A stretch of 9,531 nt of DNA from assembly GCA_013002595.1 (NCBI GenBank), contig JABDJG010000430.1, positions 1 to 9,531 of the forward strand, written 5' to 3'. Below, one piece after another: positions 5,916-9,531 of the stretch; the stretch's first letter is position 1; every line of letters starts with the position of its first letter. Position numbers and translations under genes: made by a program. Source of the stretch: Hyphomicrobiales bacterium (GTDB lineage Bacteria > Pseudomonadota > Alphaproteobacteria > Rhizobiales > Aestuariivirgaceae). Under the pieces are notes generated by a model. The model ran no database searches, was not told where the DNA came from, and saw only the letters and a list, made by a program, of their open reading frames with translations.

Positions 5916-6691
5916 TGTTTCAGCCGAGAGCCAACTGCGCCGCTGGGCTGGTCTTTCTCTATCTGGTAAGCTTCCTGCAACCGGTTTACGCGCAGCCAGG
6001 CCAGGTGCCGTTGCCCCGCCCCCGGCCACCGCAGGCCGCTGTACCGGCTGACCCGCCGAGCAAATCGGCGGCCGACGATGCTCGGGAGACATCGTTGCCA
6101 GGAGCGCCTGCCTCAGGTCAGCCGGTGCCGGTTTTTGATCTGCTTGCGGCCAAGGCATGCGAGAGCGAATTGACGAAGCTACGTGCCGGCTTTCGCATCG
6201 CTGAGGACATCACCGGACCCGGTGCCTGCGGCGTGCGCCGGCCGATCGAATTGTCAAGATTATCTCCTGGGATTGCTGCCGTTACCAAGCCTGGCGTCGA
6301 CTGCCAGGTCGCGCGTGCCATGGCCACTTGGGCCCAGCATGTCGTTGCGCCGTCCGCAAAGCTGCATCTTGGCAAGACGCTGAGCGGAGTTAAGGTCTCA
6401 ACCACTTATCAGTGCCGGCGCCGAAACAACGCCGTCAACGGTAAGCTGTCTGAACATGCATTTGGCAACGGTGTCGATATCATGGGTTTTCGCTTCGACG
6501 ATGGATCAAGCCTCGACATTGCCCTGCGCAAGGGCAGTGACAAATCCGAAAGGGCGTTCCAGGCCGCGGTGCGCGGCGGCGCTTGCGCCTATTTCACCAC
6601 TGTAATCGGGCCCGGAACGAATTCTGCCCATGCCGGTCATCTGCATCTGGACATGGTCAATAGGCGCTCAGGTTACCGCTTGTGCGAATGA
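5915..6691 (+). CDS. Extensin-like C-terminal domain protein (putative LAS-type zinc peptidase), 258 residues
   Basis: The GTG start overlaps the preceding stop by one base. Residues 1-26 form a signal peptide ending VYA-QPG, followed by a Pro-rich linker (VPLPRPRPPQA) and, from about 80, the extensin-like C-terminal domain: ACESELTKLRAGF, GACGVRRPIELSRLSPG, a C-x2-A-x3-W helix, TYQCRRRNN, SEHAFGNGVDIMGF, and HAGHLHLDMVNR near the end. Despite the name this is a bacterial family related in fold to Hedgehog/VanX/M15 peptidases. Here S-x-H-x6-D (His181, Asp188) and H-x-H (His242, His244) fit its zinc ligands, suggesting a peptide-bond hydrolase acting on peptidoglycan stems. Family membership is firm; activity is inferred. 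Coupling to an L,D-transpeptidase suggests that cutting and re-linking act together. The stop is 21 bases from the convergent metallothionein stop, with no terminator seen. Confidence 0.92.
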   Translation: MFQPRANCAAGLVFLYLVSFLQPVYAQPGQVPLPRPRPPQAAVPADPPSKSAADDARETSLPGAPASGQPVPVFDLLAAKACESELTKLRAGFRIAEDITGPGACGVRRPIELSRLSPGIAAVTKPGVDCQVARAMATWAQHVVAPSAKLHLGKTLSGVKVSTTYQCRRRNNAVNGKLSEHAFGNGVDIMGFRFDDGSSLDIALRKGSDKSERAFQAAVRGGACAYFTTVIGPGTNSAHAGHLHLDMVNRRSGYRLCE

Positions 6692-6712
6692 CAATGCAGC
6701 CGAGCCGGGGCG

Positions 6713-6922
6713 TCAAGATGCCCGGATCGGAGGCGCGACTGCGATCTTGTCATCGTTGCAGGGGCAGTCGTCGTGGCCACATCCTGTCATCTTCGGATCT
6801 GCACAGCGCTCGTTGCAAAACACCTGGTCGCCTTCGCGGTGACCGGTTCCGGTAGGAAACTGGCATGTGCATTGCGGGTTGGCGCAGACAACTGTGATGG
6901 TCTCGGAATGTAGATCGGACAT
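6713..6922 (-). CDS. Bacterial metallothionein (SmtA/BmtA, family 14 type), 69 residues
   Basis: A cytosolic metal-thiolate cluster protein that binds zinc, cadmium or copper. The start at ATG 6922 follows AAGGAGA by 7 bases; the much longer frame upstream is spurious because it would run through another small gene. The pattern is VVCANPQCTC (Cys13, 18, 20), GHREGDQVFCNERCAD (Cys36, 40), TGCGHDDCPC (Cys48, His50, Cys53, Cys55). This aligns with SmtA of Synechococcus (CACEPCLC, YCSEACA, GCGHTGCNC), except that the second Cys of the first cluster is Asn15, leaving eight cysteines instead of nine. A C-terminal extension of about 14 residues after the last Cys lacks metal ligands. It lies 98 bases behind the 36-residue peptide gene and may be read from its EcfG-type promoter; no closer promoter and no SmtB-type operator was recognised. 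Confidence 0.88.
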   Translation of the reverse strand: MSDLHSETITVVCANPQCTCQFPTGTGHREGDQVFCNERCADPKMTGCGHDDCPCNDDKIAVAPPIRAS

Positions 6923-7020
6923 GATGCTCTCCTTCGTTGAGATTAAGGTTAGGTTGCTCCAGTGAGCCCGGCCTGGAACGGGCACGGGGACCGTTTCGCG
7001 ACAGGCCAAGCGGGAACGGC

Positions 7021-7131
7021 TTATTGCCCCCGGTTTTCGGCGCCAACGGTCTCGCACTCGACTAGCGCTGCTGATGGCGCCACGACTGCAAGGCTTGCGG
7101 CCATGACGGTTGTCGAAAGCAGATTTTTCAT
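7021..7131 (-). CDS. Secreted or lipoprotein-like peptide, 36 residues
   Basis: ATG 7131 follows AGGAGA 6 bases upstream, one of the best ribosome sites in the window, and lies 50 bases after an exact EcfG-type promoter. The peptide starts MKNLLSTTVMAASLAVVA and ends SAALVECETVGAENRGQ, so almost all of it is a signal sequence. A single Cys sits near a weak lipobox (LVEC; Glu at -1 is unusual). The end CETVGAENRGQ is faintly like the mature part of entericidin lipopeptides (CNTVxGAGxDI), which alphaproteobacteria often place under stress control; that relationship is a guess. If the signal is removed only a peptide of about 11-16 residues remains. It is likely first in a transcript with the metallothionein gene downstream. 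Confidence 0.6.
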   Translation of the reverse strand: MKNLLSTTVMAASLAVVAPSAALVECETVGAENRGQ

Positions 7132-7181
7132 CGGGCTTCTCCTCAAGATCTTGTGCGCACCCAGCAGAGGTGTACGTGATC

Positions 7182-7206
7182 AACGTTCGATGTGGCTTTG
7201 GGTTCC
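7182..7206 (-). promoter_or_regulatory. EcfG-type promoter for the 36-residue peptide and metallothionein
   Basis: On the minus strand GGAAC (7206-7202), 17 bases, GTT (7184-7182). Exact match. GTT is 50 bases before the ATG at 7131. Confidence 0.72.
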
Positions 7207-7610
7207 GGCGTCGGCAGCTGGACCTGCTGCTTCGTGACAGCCAGCAAGTAGCATTCGTCAATCGCCGGCAACAAAACGAACCTTGTGGCTGTCTGCGGAC
7301 CCGCTTCATGCATTCCCGATTGCGCGCAGGAGAACTGGTTCTGGCAATTCTTGGACATAAAGGAGCACACTGCCATGTCGACATTTCCAATCAACGTGCG
7401 GTTTACGCTTGTGTTTGGCGCTCCCTATATTGAAGCTGCAGAGCACATCCGCGGTTTGACGTGTGGTCGTTACAAGCTTGATCGCCCTCGTTATGCTCGA
7501 GCAGGTCAAGGCCAGCACTGAAAGTCGGGTTGGCAGCAAGGCGCGTTTCGTCTGCCGCCGCAAGTTATTGAAACTGTCCTTCAACACCGCCTGGCTTGAA
7601 TCGCTTTTTC
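7207..7610. other. Gap of about 400 bases without a supported gene
   Basis: Several frames are open on both strands but none shows a recognisable family. The best candidate is 48 codons on the plus strand from ATG 7375, which has AAAGGAG 8 bases upstream and reads VRFTLVFGAPYIEAAEHIRG; no promoter of the type common here precedes it. No terminator, tRNA or repeat was seen. The lack of a conserved frame suggests decayed sequence. Confidence 0.4.
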
Positions 7611-7889
7611 TCAATCGTCGCTTTCTGAATTATACTCGTGATCAGGCGGGTATCGGTTGCCTTTGCCCAGGTCTGCTTGTGCCCGCTTGTCCTTATCCAG
7701 CTTCTCAAGCCCCTCTATGATGCCATCTGTCTCCAGCTTAACGTCCGGTACCGCGTGTCGCTGATTTCGCACGTTGGCCTGATCGTTACCCTGTAACGAG
7801 TTGTCTCCCATTTTATCCTGGGCGATATCGACCTCGCTAAGCTGACTGGAGCTGCGTTGCTTATCTTTTTCCTGATGTCCATTGCTCAT
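7611..7889 (-). CDS. Small hydrophilic protein, 92 residues, unknown function
   Basis: No named domain is recognised. ATG 7889 is chosen over the adjoining GTG at 7892; GGAAG lies 6 bases before the ATG. The product is strongly polar, rich in Asp, Lys, Gln, Asn and Glu, with no signal peptide, membrane segment or Cys. It reads MSNGHQEKDKQRSSSQLSEV, then MGDNSLQGNDQANVRNQRHA, then a short helix DGIIEGLEKLDKDKRAQADL and GKGNRYPPDHE. The composition is that of intrinsically disordered, desiccation- or stress-associated small proteins; this is inference from composition only. A TGAAC-N17-GTT variant EcfG-type promoter lies 32 bases upstream. Confidence 0.7.
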   Translation of the reverse strand: MSNGHQEKDKQRSSSQLSEVDIAQDKMGDNSLQGNDQANVRNQRHAVPDVKLETDGIIEGLEKLDKDKRAQADLGKGNRYPPDHEYNSESDD

Positions 7890-7921
7890 CACTGTCTTCC
7901 TATCCAGTTGGTTCTGATACC

Positions 7922-7946
7922 AACGCGCGCACGGCTAATTGGTTCA
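7922..7946 (-). promoter_or_regulatory. Variant EcfG-type promoter (TGAAC-N17-GTT) for the 92-residue protein gene
   Basis: On the minus strand TGAAC (7946-7942), 17 bases, GTT (7924-7922) preceded by C. This is the same one-base variant as at 4795-4819. GTT is 32 bases before the ATG at 7889. Confidence 0.5.
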
Positions 7947-8192
7947 CTCTTGTCGAAGCCAGTTCAACAATTGCCAGGCTCAACTCATCAGGTTGACGCA
8001 GTCCGGCCCGGCCACGCTTGCTGCGCTGACCGGGCCGGGCTCGATATCGGCCGGGAAACAGGTACGGGGTGTGGGCAGTCCCTGCTTCCCGAGGTGCCAA
8101 TCGCTAGAAAGCTAGGCGGCATCCAGACTGCTGTTTATGTACTATGACATTCTCCGCCGGCATCCTGCCGTCTCGCTCTCTGGGCCTGGTCG
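7947..8192. other. Intergenic stretch with one GC-rich hairpin, no supported gene
   Basis: Lies between the BA14K stop and the promoter of the 92-residue protein gene. Apart from the hairpin at 8003-8038 and a distant 10-base inverted repeat (8098-8107 with 8193-8202), I see no coding or regulatory signal. Confidence 0.4.
8003..8038. repeat. GC-rich hairpin (9-bp perfect stem)
   Basis: CCGGCCCGG (8003-8011) pairs with CCGGGCCGG (8030-8038) around an 18-base loop. It lies downstream of the BA14K gene on the minus strand, but no T tract follows on either strand, so it is not a classical intrinsic terminator. It could protect a 3' end, aid factor-dependent termination, or be a dispersed palindromic element. 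Confidence 0.5.
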
Positions 8193-8636
8193 CTAGCGAT
8201 TGTCATACGGACTGTTGCAGTAGTGGTATGCGCCGTCGTACCCCAGGAACTGGTCGGTGCGGCGGCTATAAGACCGGTATTTGTGGTCGCACCAGTCCGC
8301 GTGAGCGGCCCTGTCCGAGTAGCGGTGCTGCGTCAATGGCAGCGTCAGTGTTGCACCCAACCACCACGGCACAGCATAGTACCAGCCATTGTGCCGGTGC
8401 CGGTGACGCCCGTGCCTGTTGCGATATCTCTTGCCGTGCAGGTGACGCCGATATCGGCGCTCTGCCCGGCGCCGGGTACGATGTCGGGCCTCCTGCGCGT
8501 CCGTCGCTGGAGCAAGGTGAGGCACCGTAAGATGCAACAGTGGTGTTGCCATCACAGTAGTACTCGCTGCACTCATTGTAAGCATCGTTGCTGCAGCGAC
8601 AGCGGCGCTGAAGCAAGTCGGTGTCAGTCGGTTCAT
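8193..8636 (-). CDS. BA14K-family secreted protein, 147 residues
   Basis: ATG 8636 is chosen over 8678 because GAAGGA stands 8 bases before it and it begins a standard signal peptide ending TTVMA-TP; the earlier codon would begin at the promoter itself. The mature protein has a strongly basic His/Arg/Tyr tract (about 50-83, e.g. RHLHGKRYRNRHGRHRHRHN), a short hydrophobic segment (YYAVPWWLGATLTLPL), and at the C-terminus the BA14K motif: HADWCDHKYRSYSRRTDQFL then HYCNSPY. The family is named for the 14-kDa immunoreactive, lectin-like protein of Brucella abortus and is found in Hyphomicrobiales, usually in the envelope; its biochemical role is not settled. The His/Arg tract is longer than I expect for the family and could bind metal. 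An exact EcfG-type promoter lies 40 bases upstream. Confidence 0.9.
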   Translation of the reverse strand: MNRLTPTCFSAAVAAATMLTMSAASTTVMATPLLHLTVPHLAPATDAQEARHRTRRRAERRYRRHLHGKRYRNRHGRHRHRHNGWYYAVPWWLGATLTLPLTQHRYSDRAAHADWCDHKYRSYSRRTDQFLGYDGAYHYCNSPYDNR

Positions 8637-8676
8637 AAGATCGTCCTTCCACATGTTTCGATTTCTGTTGAAGGAC

Positions 8677-8701
8677 AACGATCTATCGAACGGTCGGTTC
8701 C
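8677..8701 (-). promoter_or_regulatory. EcfG-type promoter for the BA14K gene
   Basis: On the minus strand GGAAC (8701-8697), 17 bases, GTT (8679-8677), with C before GTT: exact consensus. GTT is 40 bases from the ATG at 8636. Confidence 0.77.
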
Positions 8702-8783
8702 AAAAAAACGTTTATAATCAATTGGTAAGACAGCAGGAAAGACTGGCGCGTCGATTGTTGCTTAATCGGTCAAAGGGCGCGGC

Positions 8784-8978
8784 TTACTGCTGCAGGCCGT
8801 CCAGGGCCTTGCGGACCTGCATGGCAAATTGCTCAAGTTCATCGTCGCGATTCTCTGGAGCTGTCTGCTCGAGCTCGGTCAAGAGTGATTTGAGCTTCTG
8901 GGCACGCTGGTTGGACGAGTAGCCGGTCTGTGCAAGGATTGATTGTATCTCTGAAGGATGAAACGCTCTCGCTGTCAT
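8784..8978 (-). CDS. Small helical cytosolic protein, 64 residues, unknown function
   Basis: No family is recognised. The start is uncertain: ATG 8978 (64 residues, weak CAGG upstream) or GTG 9002 (72 residues, AAAGGG 10 bases upstream). The product has no signal peptide, and helical heptad-like stretches: SEIQSILAQTGYSSNQRAQK, LKSLLTELEQT, DDELEQFAMQVRKALDGLQQ. The first part (P-x-EI-x2-IL-x-(Q/A)-x-(G/D)) resembles small unannotated stress-linked alphaproteobacterial proteins, but I cannot name one. It follows the 44-residue membrane protein on the same strand by 21-45 bases and is probably in one transcript with it. Confidence 0.6.
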   Translation of the reverse strand: MTARAFHPSEIQSILAQTGYSSNQRAQKLKSLLTELEQTAPENRDDELEQFAMQVRKALDGLQQ

Positions 8979-9023
8979 AATTCTTGGCCTGATTGTGAGC
9001 ACATCGTTATTACCCTTTGGGAT

Positions 9024-9158
9024 TTAAAGCATGGACAGCAATAAGGTCCCCACCGCTGCGGTTGCCATCATCATGCTCAGCAGGACGGCGGTAAGGAAGG
9101 TCGTGTCGGCTTCCTGGTTTGTTTCGACTGATGCTTCTTGGGAGGTAACTTGTTGCAT
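9024..9158 (-). CDS. 44-residue single-pass membrane protein
   Basis: ATG 9158 to TAA 9026-9024. The N-terminal 20 residues are polar and acidic (MQQVTSQEASVETNQEADTT); the rest is one hydrophobic helix (FLTAVLLSMMMATAAVGTLL ending LSML) with no charged residue after it. An acidic tail followed by a C-terminal membrane anchor is typical of regulatory small membrane proteins, though no family is recognised. The ribosome site is only fair (GAGTGG). It sits between the 23-codon ORF and the 64-residue gene, all on one strand. A GGAAC-N17-ATT element lies 32 bases upstream. Confidence 0.5.
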   Translation of the reverse strand: MQQVTSQEASVETNQEADTTFLTAVLLSMMMATAAVGTLLLSML

Positions 9159-9180
9159 GTGACCACTCTTTTGTTGTCGC

Positions 9181-9252
9181 TTAATAGTTCAATGCGCCAA
9201 CTTCAAGAAGGTTCCATGGCTGGGAACATTGCTTCGGCGCAAAGAACGACAT
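9181..9252 (-). CDS. 23-residue micro-ORF with strong ribosome site
   Basis: ATG 9252 to TAA 9183-9181. AAAGGAGAT stands 4-5 bases before the ATG, a near-perfect Shine-Dalgarno site, which is the main evidence. The peptide reads MSFFAPKQCSQPWNLLEVGA and three more residues, with one Cys and one Trp. It could be a leader peptide or a small protein in its own right, 22 bases ahead of the 44-residue membrane protein. The EcfG-like element at 9191-9215 lies inside it. Confidence 0.4.
   Translation of the reverse strand: MSFFAPKQCSQPWNLLEVGALNY
9191..9215 (-). promoter_or_regulatory. Possible EcfG-type promoter with altered -10 (GGAAC-N17-ATT)
   Basis: On the minus strand GGAAC (9215-9211), 17 bases, then ATT (9193-9191) in place of GTT. 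One mismatch, 32 bases before ATG 9158. A second GGAAC on the plus strand (9223-9227) makes GTTCC-N7-GGAAC an inverted repeat, but that copy has no GTT at the right distance. Confidence 0.3.
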
Positions 9253-9408
9253 TTTGATCTCCTTTAAGAGTTGGGTTGGATCTGAACGAAAGTCCGTTGA
9301 GGGGAAGAGCTCGCGTTCAGAGGTTGTGGAGATTTAATGGCGTCACAAGCCGACCGCTCCAACGTCGGATCAACATTAAAGTGATGGAACCACTCACTAC
9401 GACCATGC

Positions 9409-9531
9409 TCAGATGAACGGCCGCTGGGCTTCGGGCAAACCATCCCAATGGGCAACTTCCATCAGGTGTTCGCGATCGATGATCTTCAGACGGCGTCTTG
9501 ACCAGCTGACAAGCCCTTCGCGGTCGAGCCG
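9409..9531 (-). CDS. Crp/Fnr-family transcription regulator, C-terminal end (cut by window end)
   Basis: Forty codons are visible, from the right edge to TGA 9411-9409. They read RLDREGLVSWSRRRLKIIDR and then EHLMEVAHWDGLPEAQRPFI. The order 'L-x-R-x-GL(V/I)-x-W-S-R-x-R-L-x-I-x-D-R-x-x-L' is the end of the winged-helix DNA-binding domain (HTH_Crp_2 type) common in rhizobial Crp/Fnr regulators. The sensor domain and recognition helix lie outside the window, so ligand and targets cannot be judged. It is on the same strand as the small genes to its left but about 157 bases before the first of them. Confidence 0.7.
   Translation of the reverse strand, partial: RLDREGLVSWSRRRLKIIDREHLMEVAHWDGLPEAQRPFI

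Noticed and set aside
7013..7035. GGAAC followed by GTT on the plus strand
   Set aside because: Spacing is 15, outside the 16-17 range, and no plus-strand gene follows.
6713..7390. Single 225-residue leftward frame ending in the metallothionein
   Set aside because: Only the last 69 residues resemble a protein family. The upstream part runs out of frame through the 36-residue peptide gene and its promoter, and has shadow-like Arg/Ser-rich composition.
7375..7521. 48-codon plus-strand ORF with a good ribosome site, faintly like a KaiB N-terminus (VRFTLVFGAP, CGRYKLD)
   Set aside because: The spacing between the two KaiB-like patches is about seven residues too short, the rest does not fit, and no promoter is seen; treated as chance similarity.
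8098..8202. 10-base inverted repeat CAATCGCTAG / CTAGCGATTG about 85 bases apart
   Set aside because: The loop is long, the right arm lies in the end of the BA14K coding region, and nothing mobile is enclosed; probably chance.
8144..8717. Two long plus-strand frames opposite the BA14K gene
   Set aside because: They are antisense to a well-supported BA14K protein and have Cys/Arg/Val-rich shadow composition.
9264..9455. 63-codon minus-strand frame near the right end
   Set aside because: It overlaps the Crp/Fnr C-terminus in another frame, lacks a ribosome site and shows no family features.

Overview
The window looks like an accessory stretch of a Hyphomicrobiales (Rhizobiales-type) alphaproteobacterial chromosome or large replicon. 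The evidence is the company of families: a DUF3772 mechanosensitive-channel protein, a BA14K protein, an extensin-like domain protein, two YkuD L,D-transpeptidases, a family-14-type metallothionein and a Crp/Fnr tail, together with repeated promoters of the alphaproteobacterial general-stress sigma factor EcfG (GGAAC-N17-GTT). Genus cannot be fixed from sequence alone.

Layout. Positions 1-1139 (minus) hold the N-terminal 379 residues of a DUF3772/MscS-family channel, open at the window edge. A short divergent intergenic region (1140-1361) carries two back-to-back EcfG-type promoters, one for the channel and one for a rightward pair: a 59-residue small ORF and a 419-residue YcbB-like L,D-transpeptidase (1585-2844). 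A terminator hairpin separates this from a leftward small secreted protein (2955-3401) with its own EcfG-type promoter. Positions 3498-3862 hold two gene remnants: the C-terminal tail of a uracil-DNA glycosylase (minus) and the C-terminal half of KaiB (plus). Next come two leftward genes (3863-4710), a DUF2383-like four-helix protein and a secreted cysteine-rich protein. A second divergent promoter region (4795-4869) then leads into a coupled L,D-transpeptidase and extensin-like putative zinc peptidase pair (4908-6691). From 6713 to the end everything is leftward and small: metallothionein, a 36-residue secreted peptide, a 92-residue hydrophilic protein, a BA14K protein, a 64-residue protein, a 44-residue membrane protein, a 23-residue micro-ORF, and the C-terminal end of a Crp/Fnr regulator.

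How it fits together. Six exact GGAAC-N17-GTT elements and three one-mismatch versions lie 32-84 bases upstream of start codons, nearly all in front of genes for envelope, periplasmic or very small proteins. My reading (inference) is that this is a general-stress-response island. Its products would remodel peptidoglycan (3-3 cross-linking by two L,D-transpeptidases, plus a putative LAS-type peptidase), relieve osmotic stress (channel), buffer metal (metallothionein), and add a set of uncharacterised small secreted or membrane proteins. The KaiB and UDG remnants show that the island has been rearranged and is losing genes. Long unexplained stretches are few: about 400 bases at 7207-7610 and about 250 bases at 7947-8192.
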